A stretch of DNA of 19,230 nucleotides from Bacillota bacterium (GCA_023413135.1 JAEZQK010000110.1:1-19230), one strand, 5' to 3'. Positions 6,954 to 14,557 are shown, numbered from the stretch's first letter. The notes: generated from the letters alone by a model not told the origin. A program made the numbers and translations.

Positions 6954-8653
6954 TACAAATCAAACCTCCGTTCCAGCAGACTAAAAACCTTCTTTGCTTC
7001 CGCCGCGGCTTTCCGTATCAAATGATCATTTTGTGTTTCAAGCGCTTGGTTGAGATTGGTAATGGCCATGTCTATTTCGGTTCGGTTTTCGCCAGTCAGT
7101 TCTTCATACAGCCGCTCTCCCTTTGCCAGAAGCAGCCGGTTTTCAGTTCTGTCCCTTGGATGAACCTTGATGCCGGCAAGCTCTGCAAGGCGTTTTTCGA
7201 TTTCCAAAGGCGTCATTGTGCCGGGCGTTTTTTCTATGATCAGCTTTTTTGTAAGTCCTGTGCTTAGTACAACTACTTCCACTTCCAAAAGGCCGTTGAC
7301 ATCGTAGGTAAAACGTACGTCGGCATACTGCCGGTCTTTTCCGTTGGAAGGGATGGGAACCTCGATCTCACCGATTTTCACGTTATTTTGAACGTTTCGG
7401 TTTTCTCCCTGATAGATACCGAAATTCAACTCTTTTTGATCAAGGTTGAGAGCATAATACCGTTTGATGCGGCTTACGGGAACTACTGTGTTCCGCTCTA
7501 TGATCGGGCTGAAAACGCCTCTTTCCAATATATGCCCATTTTTGTCAGTCCTTGAGATATCCGTACCGAGCGTAAACGGACACACGTCGGTCATAACGGT
7601 CTCGCCAAGCGATTCATCGCGGGCCTTCAGGGCGGCTTGCACAGCGGCGCCCATGGCAACCGCCTCATCCGGGTTGAGATTGCAATAGGGCATTTTCCCG
7701 AACATCCTCGCCACCATCGTACGTATATAAGGCATACGGGTGGCGCCCCCCACCAGCAAAACGGCATCCAGTTCATCCGGCATAATATTGGTATCGCGAA
7801 GCACACTTTCCATAGGCACGCGCAGCCGGCGGTAAAGCGGTGCAAAAAGCTCGTCCGCTTCCTGGCGGGAAACAGACAATTCAAATGTTCTATCATTGAA
7901 CTGGCATGAAACCGTAGTATGCGATGCATCGCTCAGCCTTTTTTTCGCACGCTCCACCTGTTTTTCAATCAAGGCAAGAAGCCTTGGATCGGCATCATCG
8001 GGTTTTATCCCGTTGTGCTCGCAAAAAAGCGAAGTCAGTAAAGCGTTGAAATCATTGCCGCCCAGATGATTATCCCCGGCGACGGCGCGCACCTCCATGA
8101 TACCTTCAAAAAGCTCAAGAACGGAAACATCAAAAGTACCGCCGCCCAAATCAAAAACCAAAAACTTGGTATATTCCTTATCTCTATGCAAGCCATACGC
8201 CAAAGCAGCGGCGGTGGGTTCGGTAACCAAACGTTCCACGCGCAACCCTGCCAATTCCGCGGCTTGTTTTGTTGCTTTGCGCTGGCTATCGTTGAAATAG
8301 GCGGGTACGCCTATTACGGCCTCGTCAATACGGCAGTTCAGATAGGCTTCTGCGTCTTCCTTCAAGGATTTCAATATGTAATGGGAAAGATCGATGGGAG
8401 AAAATTCGTGTTGGCCGAGTGAATATATCTTGTCTGTTCCCATGTAACGCTTGAAGCCCGCGGCCGTTTTATCGGGGTGTGTGGCAAGGCGCTCATACGC
8501 AACGCTTCCAACAAGGATTTGACCATCATCGTCAACGCCGACCACAGACGGAGTCATCCGCTCACCCAAAATATTAGATATAATACGGGGTTGCTCTCCA
8601 TCCCAATAGGAAACGAGGCTGTTCGTCGTCCCAAGATCAATACCTATAATCAT
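6950..8653 (-). CDS. hscC: HscC-type Hsp70 chaperone
   Basis: A 567-residue Hsp70, shorter than DnaK (about 610-640) and close to E. coli HscC (556). The ATPase domain shows phosphate-1 IGIDLGTTNS (3-12), the TEPTAAALAYGL segment (145-156), phosphate-2 FDLGGGTFDVS (167-177) and adenosine motif LLVGGATRMP (299-308). The linker region around DVCPFTLG (356-363) leads to a beta substrate domain. Only a short helical lid follows (about 480-567), and no EEVD-like or DnaK-like tail is present. The start at 8653 (MIIGIDLG) matches the Hsp70 N-terminus and has GAGGG just upstream; the frame stays open to 8764 but that extension is not Hsp70-like. It is first in the operon with the J-like and DUF1266 genes. 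HscC chaperones are specialised and not general heat-shock proteins; clients here are unknown. Confidence 0.88.
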   Translation of the reverse strand: MIIGIDLGTTNSLVSYWDGEQPRIISNILGERMTPSVVGVDDDGQILVGSVAYERLATHPDKTAAGFKRYMGTDKIYSLGQHEFSPIDLSHYILKSLKEDAEAYLNCRIDEAVIGVPAYFNDSQRKATKQAAELAGLRVERLVTEPTAAALAYGLHRDKEYTKFLVFDLGGGTFDVSVLELFEGIMEVRAVAGDNHLGGNDFNALLTSLFCEHNGIKPDDADPRLLALIEKQVERAKKRLSDASHTTVSCQFNDRTFELSVSRQEADELFAPLYRRLRVPMESVLRDTNIMPDELDAVLLVGGATRMPYIRTMVARMFGKMPYCNLNPDEAVAMGAAVQAALKARDESLGETVMTDVCPFTLGTDISRTDKNGHILERGVFSPIIERNTVVPVSRIKRYYALNLDQKELNFGIYQGENRNVQNNVKIGEIEVPIPSNGKDRQYADVRFTYDVNGLLEVEVVVLSTGLTKKLIIEKTPGTMTPLEIEKRLAELAGIKVHPRDRTENRLLLAKGERLYEELTGENRTEIDMAITNLNQALETQNDHLIRKAAAEAKKVFSLLERRFDLY

Positions 8654-9024
8654 ATATTCCCTCGTGTATGCAATTTTTATAAAATGTCCCGGCCAGACCC
8701 GGCGTATTTCCAGAGAGCGATATTTGCAGTACGCCATGCACAATGTTGGACACGGTGCAGGCAAGGCAACGCCTCGCCATAAAATGACAAGCCATCTCGG
8801 ATATTGACATAATCATATCATAGCCATATCTCTTTTTCAACTTTATGGAAGGCTTTCAGAATGGACGGCTTCCGGCAGATTGCCTTGACGATGGGATCAT
8901 ATCAGAAACGCTTGCCTTATATGGAAAACAGCAATAGAATGATGGTACAAATGTAAAATGGCACCGGGTAGATTGCCTGCACAAATGCGCCTTGGCATAG
9001 TCCACACCACGCTTAAGAGGCACG
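8654..9024. other. 371-bp intergenic region holding the hscC leader
   Basis: The half next to hscC would be its mRNA leader, about 150 nt if the promoter at 8812-8840 is used. On the minus strand it can fold into an 8-bp hairpin GGCGAGGC-gtt-GCCTTGCC with one G-U pair (8760-8778). A second hairpin can form with TGCAC arms at 8737-8741 and 8755-8759. A CIRCE (HrcA) element was looked for and not found. The half next to the downstream end of the Pro-rich protein gene (8841-9024) shows no gene, T-run terminator or repeat that I can identify. Confidence 0.45.
8812..8840 (-). promoter_or_regulatory. Sigma-A-type promoter of the hscC operon
   Basis: Read on the minus strand, TTGAAA (8840-8835) and TATGAT (8817-8812) are separated by exactly 17 bp, matching the vegetative consensus at 5/6 and 5/6. 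Transcription would start near 8805, giving a leader of about 150 nt before the hscC ATG. This argues for ordinary housekeeping-sigma expression. Confidence 0.65.
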
Positions 9025-9966
9025 TCATTGGAGCGTCCCTACCAACAGGCCGGAAAATGCTTTTTCCTCCGGATGGACGCCGATATAGGCTTGCACCTGC
9101 CCGCCGGTGATCAGAAAACAGATTTCGGCGGGGATGATGATTTCCTCGTCTTCATATGCCCAGCTCTCCCCCTGGCCCATATAGGTCTGCGTCGATATGT
9201 GGGATTGCAGCCGCATGCTTAGGTCGACGGTAGCAATCGCCATGTAATCCGCTTTCGCCGGTACGCTGCCCCAAAGATCGATGCATGCTTGCTCGTTGAA
9301 TTTGACGACCTCGATACTGGCCGAAACGGCCTCCATCGTGTAATTCATATATCCGGCGACAAATGATGCGTCTGTGCTGGATTCTATCAACCGCGCAAGA
9401 TCCGCCTCGTCAGTGGCGCTGGTATACAGGATCTTGCCGTTATAGGTGCCCGTCACGTCACGGCCGCCGCTTTTATTCATAGAAACATACAGATTCACGT
9501 ACTGGGTTATGCTGTCGAAGGAAAGCGTTGCGTTGTCGTCCACGCTCAGTACCCAGTCGGCCAGTCCGGGGGTGGACTGGGGCGTTGACGTTGGGACGGG
9601 CGTCGGTGTGATTGGCTTAAGGGGTACGATTTCAGGGTAAAAAGCCGGTTCCGGTGTGATGGGCGTAAGGGGCGCGACTTCGTGGTAAAAAGTCGGCGCC
9701 GGTGTGACAGGCGTAAGGGGCGCCACGGACGGCAGCTCGTAGGCTTTGCTCGTGGCCGTTTCCCTTCCGCCCAAAGTTCCCGTGCCGCTTTGGGCATACC
9801 CCATTACCGTAAGCGAGATCAGCAGCAGCAATGCAAGCAGCCCCGCCGCGTATCTGAGCGAAGAAGTACGTCCGGATGCCGGAGCCATTTCTTTGCCGGT
9901 TTGCCGCTGTCCCCGGCCATTTTCTCCAACGGGCATTGATATTCTTTTCACGATCCATGACCTCAT
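9025..9966 (-). CDS. Membrane-anchored protein with Pro-rich repeats, function unknown
   Basis: I do not recognise the family. The chosen 313-residue form starts at ATG 9966, where GAGG lies 6 nt upstream. The frame can also start at 10014, but no ribosome binding site precedes that ATG. A basic, polar N-terminus (1-35) is followed by one membrane segment (about 40-57), then a Ser/Gly-rich stretch. Three 16-residue Pro-rich repeats (81-128: VAPLTPVTPAPTFYHE, VAPLTPITPEPAFYPE, then a diverged IVPLKPITPTP form) act as a stalk. A globular C-terminal domain (about 135-313) faces outward, judged by topology. It holds two cysteines, C228 and C283, that could pair. The gene sits alone, upstream of the hscC operon on the same strand but 371 bp away. 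Confidence 0.65.
   Translation of the reverse strand: MRSWIVKRISMPVGENGRGQRQTGKEMAPASGRTSSLRYAAGLLALLLLISLTVMGYAQSGTGTLGGRETATSKAYELPSVAPLTPVTPAPTFYHEVAPLTPITPEPAFYPEIVPLKPITPTPVPTSTPQSTPGLADWVLSVDDNATLSFDSITQYVNLYVSMNKSGGRDVTGTYNGKILYTSATDEADLARLIESSTDASFVAGYMNYTMEAVSASIEVVKFNEQACIDLWGSVPAKADYMAIATVDLSMRLQSHISTQTYMGQGESWAYEDEEIIIPAEICFLITGGQVQAYIGVHPEEKAFSGLLVGTLQ
9583..9726 (-). repeat. 48-bp coding repeats for Pro-rich stalk
   Basis: Three consecutive 48-bp units encode 16-residue Pro-rich repeats of the membrane-anchored protein. Units one and two are close copies (APLTP-[VI]-TP-x-P-x-FY core). Unit three has diverged to VPLKPITPTP and runs into a Pro/Thr/Ser tail. Such in-frame repeats can vary in number between strains. 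Confidence 0.7.
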
Positions 9967-10124
9967 TTCCATCCTCGCATATTCCGTGGCGGTAACATGG
10001 TTTAATGATTCCATTATAAATTTCTTAAGCTGTTTTGTCTATTCACAATTGTAAGATTTTTCAAACGAATAAACAGCCGTCATGTAACCACTTGGAAGGG
10101 CAAAATGAAAAAGTGGGAAACTCG

Positions 10125-10559
10125 TCATGCTTCTATTATAAAGAAATATGCCCCTATTAAAAAGAGCATTAGTCCCATAACTTTTCTTAGATTCACCTGT
10201 GCACCATTGATGAATATGTCAATTAGGTAGCCACTTATGAGTTGTCCGTCCAATATGAAGATCAACGTCGTGGTCACACCCAAAACCGGGATAGCCTTGG
10301 CCGAGAAATAGATGATGAAGGCTCCAAAAATACCTCCTATCAGCCAGACTGGACTGACATGGCTCACTTTGGCATATCGCGCAATATTGCCTTTCACAAG
10401 GCTGATGAATAGTATGAATACCATGCCGGTGACAAGGCTATGCAATGTTGCGATGCTGGGTGTGACATACTTCCCAAGCCTGGCATTTATGGTGGATTCA
10501 ACGGTTGTAAATATACCGGCTATGATTGCAAAAAGCATATAGATAACATTCATACACAT
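10125..10559 (-). CDS. YdcZ/DUF606-family small DMT transporter
   Basis: A 144-residue, very hydrophobic protein with about five membrane segments (roughly 3-20, 33-53, 70-88, 92-115, 123-143). The first helix followed by TVESTINARLGKYV (20-33) and then HSLVTGMVF matches the DUF606 (YdcZ) half-size members of the drug/metabolite transporter superfamily. These usually work as homo- or heterodimers of two small subunits, yet only one copy is present here. The substrate is unknown. The start at ATG 10557-10559 has AAGGG 6 nt upstream; ATG 10553 is an alternative. The frame extends to 10607 but those residues (MCSFGHRLCILREG) are polar and lie before the ribosome binding site. It is divergent from the SH3b gene. 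Confidence 0.78.
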   Translation of the reverse strand: MCMNVIYMLFAIIAGIFTTVESTINARLGKYVTPSIATLHSLVTGMVFILFISLVKGNIARYAKVSHVSPVWLIGGIFGAFIIYFSAKAIPVLGVTTTLIFILDGQLISGYLIDIFINGAQVNLRKVMGLMLFLIGAYFFIIEA

Positions 10560-10716
10560 CACGGTCCCTTCGCGTAATATGCACAATCTATGCCCAAAGG
10601 AACACAAGATATGATTTTTTCTGATTGCGCAGGCCTCTCCCCCGTATTTTTCGATTTGAGAAATACCGGCAAGAAATCACCAGCATTTCCCGTCTATATA
10701 TTGACAGGATGCCGGC

Positions 10717-10734
10717 GGCTTATCCGGATAAGCC
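10717..10734. promoter_or_regulatory. Perfect 18-bp palindrome upstream of the SH3b gene
   Basis: GGCTTATCCGGATAAGCC is an exact palindrome with no central spacer. It lies 48 bp before the SH3b protein ATG and 10 bp after a TTGACA hexamer (10701-10706). With that hexamer as -35, the palindrome would cover the spacer and -10 position, as expected for a repressor operator. No good -10 hexamer is seen at 17 bp, so the promoter itself is uncertain. Confidence 0.45.
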
Positions 10735-10782
10735 AATGGTGTTTTTGCCAAGTTGGTTGCGATATAGGGAGAGGAGCAGACC

Positions 10783-12216
10783 ATGAAAAAGAAAATGATC
10801 TCGTTGATTCTGTTATGTGTCTTATTGGCATGCACGAACATCAGCCCGGCGCTTGGTGCCAATTATGGGACGGCTATTATTGACGGCCGGGATGCAGACC
10901 GGGTCCATCTGAGAGAACGCTCATCCGCAGTGTCAAATTCGTTGGGTCTTTACTTCACAGGCACGCAAGTCTTGTGTGAATCTGACCCCAACAAAGAATG
11001 GGTCATGGTCACGATCGGCAGCCAGTCGGGTTACATGAAATCCGAATATCTGTATCGGGGATCCAATCCGGGCAGCGTTAAGCCCAAACAGCCGGCGGCG
11101 GTGGTGAAAAACCAAACCGCGGGCAGCTGGGTCAACCTGCGCGAAGAGCCCTCCCTTCGCGGGGCAGTCGCGGGAAGATGCTATGGTGGGGATGTTGTCA
11201 CTGTATTGGGTGAGACCGCCAGCCACTGGTACTATGCCAAGGCCGGCGATTTATACGGATATATCATGTCCGACTACCTGGTAATGGGTGCTTCCGTTCC
11301 GCCTGATGATTCCAGCTATGGGACGGCCATTGTGGACGGCCGGAACGCTGACCGGGTTCATCTGAGAGAACGCCCATCCACGGGAGCTAGCTCAATGGGG
11401 CTTTACTTCACAGGCACGAAGGTCCAGTGTGAATCTGATCCCAAAAAAGCATGGGTCATGGTTACGATCGGCAACCAAACGGGCTACATGCAATCCGAGT
11501 ATCTGTACCGGGGGAGCAATCCGGGCAGCGTTAAGTCCAAACAGCCGGCGGCGGTAGTGAAAAACGCGGGCAGCTGGGTCAACCTGCGCGAAGCGCCATC
11601 CCTTAGCACGGCAGTCGTAGGTAAACTATACAATGGGGATGCGGTCACTGTACATGGTGAGACTGTCAACCACTGGTACTATGTCAAGTCAGGCAATCTG
11701 TACGGATATATCATGTCCGACTACCTGGTAATGGGCGCTTCTGTTCCGCCTGATGATTCTACCTATGGAACGGCTGTTATAGACGGCCGGGATTCAGACC
11801 GGGTCCATCTGCGAGAACGCCCATCCGCAGGATCAGATTCGTTGGGCCTTTACTTCACAGGCACGAAAGTCCAGTGTGAATCCGATCCCAGAAAAGAATG
11901 GGTCATGGTCACAATCGGCAGCGAAACAGGTTACATGAAATCCGAGTATCTGTATCGGGGGAGCAATCCTGGCAGTATCCGGTCCAAACAGCCGAAGACG
12001 GTAGTGAAAAACGCGGGCAGCTGGGTCAACCTACGCAAAGAGCCGTCCCTTGGCGCGGCAGTCGCAAGCAAACTATATAATGGGGATGCGGTCACTGTAC
12101 TTGGCGAGACTGTCGACCACTGGTACTATGTCAAGGCAGGCAATCTGTATGGATATATTATGTCCGACTATCTGTCGATTGGCGCTTCTTCCCCGGATCC
12201 CTCCTCCAAGGGGTAA
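10783..12216 (+). CDS. Secreted protein with six SH3b domains (ABABAB)
   Basis: This 477-residue protein has an export signal (MKKK, hydrophobic 5-16). Cleavage is probable after ALGA (25/26), though LLAC at 14-17 could also be a lipobox. The rest is three units of about 150 residues starting at 27, 178 and 327. Each unit holds an A-type SH3b domain (YGTA-[IV]-x-DGR-x-[AS]-DRVHLRER to GYM-x-SEYLYRGSNPGS) and a B-type SH3b domain (VKN..GSWVNLR-x-x-PS to LYGYIMSDYL). Units two and three end or begin with GASVPPDDS linkers. Bacterial SH3b domains bind cell-wall peptides, but no enzyme domain is attached, so it may be a wall-binding or signal-sensing protein. GGAGAGGAG just upstream is the ribosome binding site. 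A strong terminator follows, so the gene is monocistronic. Confidence 0.88.
   Translation: MKKKMISLILLCVLLACTNISPALGANYGTAIIDGRDADRVHLRERSSAVSNSLGLYFTGTQVLCESDPNKEWVMVTIGSQSGYMKSEYLYRGSNPGSVKPKQPAAVVKNQTAGSWVNLREEPSLRGAVAGRCYGGDVVTVLGETASHWYYAKAGDLYGYIMSDYLVMGASVPPDDSSYGTAIVDGRNADRVHLRERPSTGASSMGLYFTGTKVQCESDPKKAWVMVTIGNQTGYMQSEYLYRGSNPGSVKSKQPAAVVKNAGSWVNLREAPSLSTAVVGKLYNGDAVTVHGETVNHWYYVKSGNLYGYIMSDYLVMGASVPPDDSTYGTAVIDGRDSDRVHLRERPSAGSDSLGLYFTGTKVQCESDPRKEWVMVTIGSETGYMKSEYLYRGSNPGSIRSKQPKTVVKNAGSWVNLRKEPSLGAAVASKLYNGDAVTVLGETVDHWYYVKAGNLYGYIMSDYLSIGASSPDPSSKG
10861..12207 (+). repeat. Three tandem ~450-bp coding repeats
   Basis: Unit starts at 10861, 11314 and 11761 give periods of 453 and 447 bp. 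The 6-bp difference is two extra residues (QT) in the first unit, near residue 110. The units are closely similar in DNA, for example TTTACTTCACAGGCACG recurs in all three, indicating recent duplication or ongoing gene conversion. Confidence 0.85.
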
Positions 12217-12282
12217 CAGATGCTGCTTTATAGTTAACGCTGTTCCTTGGATATCGTTTCATACGAATCGGCCAAAGCGTTT

Positions 12283-12313
12283 GCACCTCTCCTGCCGGAG
12301 AGGTGCTTTTTTT
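12283..12313 (+). terminator. Rho-independent terminator of the SH3b gene
   Basis: GCACCTCTCC (12283-12292) and GGAGAGGTGC (12297-12306) form a perfect 10-bp stem with a 4-nt loop, followed by seven T (12307-12313). It lies 66 bp after the stop codon. Confidence 0.93.
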
Positions 12314-12378
12314 GTCTGTCATGGACTTCCAGCCCTCCATGCAGACGCAAACAATGCGAATGTTTTTCAATAATATGG

Positions 12379-12407
12379 TTGAATCATTCGTATTTATCTG
12401 TTATGAT
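12379..12407 (+). promoter_or_regulatory. Promoter of the purine permease operon
   Basis: TTGAAT (12379-12384) and TATGAT (12402-12407) are separated by 17 bp, a near-consensus vegetative promoter. The predicted start near 12413-12414 coincides with the first arm of the leader stem described separately. Confidence 0.75.
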
Positions 12408-12412
12408 ACATC

Positions 12413-12567
12413 GGTGGCATTACACAGCGCAAATGGTTTCAGGACTCATGCATGCTGGAAACATCAGGAAATATATATCTGCAATACGGCGCCTGCAATG
12501 AATGCCACCTTAATAAAACCCGAACATTCGTATGGAGGAGTTTGGGAACAGAAGGGAAGGATCTCAG
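12413..12567 (+). promoter_or_regulatory. Structured mRNA leader (riboswitch-like) of the permease operon
   Basis: GGTGGCATT at 12413-12421, the likely 5' end of the mRNA, is perfectly complementary to AATGCCACC at 12501-12509, closing a domain of about 80 nt. Inside are GTTTCAG / CTGGAAAC arms with a one-base bulge around a CATGCATG core (about 12436-12462). A second pair, GCA...TGC around GGCGCC, lies near 12481-12496. No terminator T-run follows. Alternatively CACCT (12506-12510) of the closing stem could pair with AGGTG (12566-12570), which covers the GTG start codon, suggesting control of translation. It lacks the conserved joining segments of the guanine/adenine riboswitch. The ligand, if any, is unknown; the role is inferred from pairing and gene context. 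Confidence 0.5.
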
Positions 12568-13686
12568 GTGAACTTAAGCATGATAGGGACTATGGTATTT
12601 GCCATCCTGGCGGTTGCAGTCAACGGAATCCCTCAGTTATTGTACGCAAAAGAGCGGGGCTTCAAGCTCAAATCTGTTGCGTACGCTTATTTCATCGCCG
12701 CTGCGCTCAACATGATGCTCGGCTCGGTAACCCCCATTTCCGCCCAGGCTGAAACCATCACAGTGGCAGGCAATACCAAGGAAGCGCGTGCCCGCATTAC
12801 GGCGCTGATTTTGGCGGCCATCGCTATGACACTTCTCGGCCTGTTCGGGCTGGTCAGCAAGATCGCTGATTGGGTAGGCGCCGGCGTTGTGGCCGGCATG
12901 ATGGCCGGTGTGGGCCTTATGCTGTGCGAGGTCTCCTATAATTTCACGAAAAGCGATTGGCAAATCAGCGTGGTCTCCATCGTGTCCGCCGTTGGCACCT
13001 GGATGCTGCTCAAGAGCGATCCCAACGCCGTGGTGTATACCATCGGCATATCCGTGGCCCTTTCCACAATTTTTTATGTTGTGCGGATGAATATCCGCGG
13101 GCCGAAAGCTTCTGCGGAAACAGTGGCCGAAGCGGGCGAAAAGCAATCCGTGTGGAAGGATTGGCGCGACGGCTGGCGCAGCATGATCTTTAACAAGACC
13201 GCCATCCTGGCGGCACTGGGTTTGATCTGCATGGGCATCGGCTGCAATATCTCCTTCGGCAACATCACAGCCAGCATTGCGGGTACGACGCAGAACCTGA
13301 ACCACCTGACCATCGTCAACGCGGTAGCGGATTTCGTGAGCGTGCCGGCCGGCGGCCTGCCGCTGGAGGGTATCATCAGCGGAACCGCCGGTGCACCCAG
13401 CCCTGTACTTACCGGCGTGCTGATGATGGTGTTCATTGGCATCCTGATTCTGACCGGCGCTGTGGAAAAGCTTAACAAGTACGTGCCGGCGGAATCCATC
13501 AGCGGCTTCCTGCTGGTGATCGGCTTTGTGCTGACCGTGCTGCCCAGCGTTGGCGGCGTGATCGCCAGCGGCGCTATCGCAGCGGGCATGGCCGCACTTG
13601 GCATGACCATCCTGAGCAAGAATCCCTTCTATGGCATGATCGCCGGCGTGATCGTCAGGCTGCTTGGCCCCATGCTCGGGATATAA
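12568..13686 (+). CDS. NCS2-family purine/xanthine-type permease
   Basis: A 372-residue polytopic membrane protein with about ten hydrophobic segments. The N-terminal SVTPISAQAETITVAGNT stretch and the conserved late region FVSVPAGGLPLEGIISGTAGAPSP fit nucleobase-cation symporter family 2, in a compact version shorter than the usual 420-460 residues. It should bring a nucleobase (xanthine, guanine, hypoxanthine or similar) into the cell; the adjacent phosphoribosyltransferase would trap it as a nucleotide. I chose GTG 12568 because AAGGA lies 7 nt upstream. The ATG at 12532 has no ribosome binding site before it and adds a polar MEEFGNRREGSQ. ATG 12580 is a further option. Promoter and structured leader are described separately. 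Confidence 0.8.
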   Translation: MNLSMIGTMVFAILAVAVNGIPQLLYAKERGFKLKSVAYAYFIAAALNMMLGSVTPISAQAETITVAGNTKEARARITALILAAIAMTLLGLFGLVSKIADWVGAGVVAGMMAGVGLMLCEVSYNFTKSDWQISVVSIVSAVGTWMLLKSDPNAVVYTIGISVALSTIFYVVRMNIRGPKASAETVAEAGEKQSVWKDWRDGWRSMIFNKTAILAALGLICMGIGCNISFGNITASIAGTTQNLNHLTIVNAVADFVSVPAGGLPLEGIISGTAGAPSPVLTGVLMMVFIGILILTGAVEKLNKYVPAESISGFLLVIGFVLTVLPSVGGVIASGAIAAGMAALGMTILSKNPFYGMIAGVIVRLLGPMLGI

Positions 13687-13701
13687 GAAAGGTCTCAAAA
13701 C

Positions 13702-14307
13702 ATGGCTGATTTGAATTTTCCGCAGAACCTACCCGCGCAGCTCGTTTTGAAGCTTGGCGGGGATATGGAAATGACGCTGGACCTGGTACCTTCAGGCGGT
13801 GTGTGCTTCTACTCGCTCAATCTCCTGGGCCATGCGCTGATAAACCGACGCGCGGCCCAAGCGCTCTATGATGAGATGCGGCGCAAATCACTTGCCTGCG
13901 ATGTGCTGGTTGCGGCCGAGGCCAAGGCCATCGGCCTGATACAGGAGCTTGCCATGCTGCTGGGGCACGATCATTATGTGATCCTGCGGAAATCCCGCAA
14001 GGCATACATGGTGGATCCGCTGGTCACCACGGTCAAATCCATCACCACCACCAGCGAGCAGCAGCTTATCCTGGACCGGCAGGACCTTAACCTGCTCTAT
14101 GGAAAGACCGCTTGTTTCGTGGACGACGTGATCTCCACCGGCGCGACTTACATTGCGGCCCAGGACCTGTATCGTAAAGCCACAGGCAAGGAGTTTGCCT
14201 TCTGTGCATGCGTAGCCACGGAAGGCGCAGCCCTTAAAAATAACCCGCAAGGGTATATCCGCCTTGGACATCTGCCCTTGTATGATGCGGCAGGCAACGC
14301 CATCTAA
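13702..14307 (+). CDS. Purine-type phosphoribosyltransferase
   Basis: A 201-residue type I phosphoribosyltransferase. The PRPP-binding loop is CFVDDVISTGAT (138-149), with the invariant acidic pair D141-D142. Upstream VAAEAKAIGLIQELAMLLG (70-88) and ILRKSRKAYM (94-103) match the base-recognition and PRPP-contact regions of adenine and xanthine phosphoribosyltransferases. It would convert an imported free purine and PRPP into the nucleotide. It starts 15 bp after the permease stop with AAAGG before the ATG, and ends 19 bp before a strong terminator, so it is the last gene of a two-gene operon. The exact base is not decided by the sequence. Confidence 0.85.
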   Translation: MADLNFPQNLPAQLVLKLGGDMEMTLDLVPSGGVCFYSLNLLGHALINRRAAQALYDEMRRKSLACDVLVAAEAKAIGLIQELAMLLGHDHYVILRKSRKAYMVDPLVTTVKSITTTSEQQLILDRQDLNLLYGKTACFVDDVISTGATYIAAQDLYRKATGKEFAFCACVATEGAALKNNPQGYIRLGHLPLYDAAGNAI

Positions 14308-14326
14308 ATCCGCGGGACTCAAGCAT

Positions 14327-14370
14327 GCCGCCCGCTTTTGCACCATTTGTGCGAAGGCGGGCGGCTTTTT
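14327..14370 (+). terminator. Terminator of the permease-phosphoribosyltransferase operon
   Basis: GCCGCCCGC (14327-14335) pairs with GCGGGCGGC (14357-14365). The loop between them holds a second small stem (TGCAC/GTGC). TTTTT-A-TTTTT follows from 14366. Confidence 0.92.
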
Positions 14371-14451
14371 ATTTTTATGAAGCACAAGATTGCATTTCGG
14401 GAAGCTGGAACTTGTGCAATATAAGGAAAAATAGAGTGGTATTTGCCGCTC

Positions 14452-14480
14452 CCATGGTTTTTCGATTTCAAAAACCATGG
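14452..14480. repeat. Perfect 11-bp inverted repeat
   Basis: CCATGGTTTTT (14452-14462) and AAAAACCATGG (14470-14480) are exact complements around a 7-base loop. It lies between the operon terminator and the small helical gene. It is not GC-rich and no T-run follows, so a terminator is unlikely; a protein-binding site is possible. Confidence 0.6.
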
Positions 14481-14557
14481 AATGTTTTCATCACGGCTGT
14501 GGAATGAATATCACTGACAAAACTTAAGATCGGAATTTTTAGAAAGGTCGTAGCGGC

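Noticed and set aside
8654..8764. 37-residue N-terminal extension of the Hsp70
   Set aside because: Hsp70 proteins begin a few residues before the GIDLGTT motif, and GAGGG stands before ATG 8653. The extension overlaps the predicted leader.
8654..9024. CIRCE heat-shock operator before hscC
   Set aside because: No TTAGCACTC-N9-GAGTGCTAA or close variant was found.
10861..12207. CRISPR-like or non-coding tandem array
   Set aside because: The ~450-bp units are in frame within a protein gene and encode SH3b domains.
12413..12567. Guanine/adenine-type purine riboswitch
   Set aside because: The closing stem and purine context fit, but the conserved joining segments (TATA-like and TTTCTACC-like) and paired loops are not present.
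12637..13698. 353-codon open frame on the minus strand
   Set aside because: It is antisense to the NCS2 permease. The His/Asp/Gln/Ala-rich product is what antisense of hydrophobic codons gives, and the permease has promoter, ribosome binding site and family motifs.
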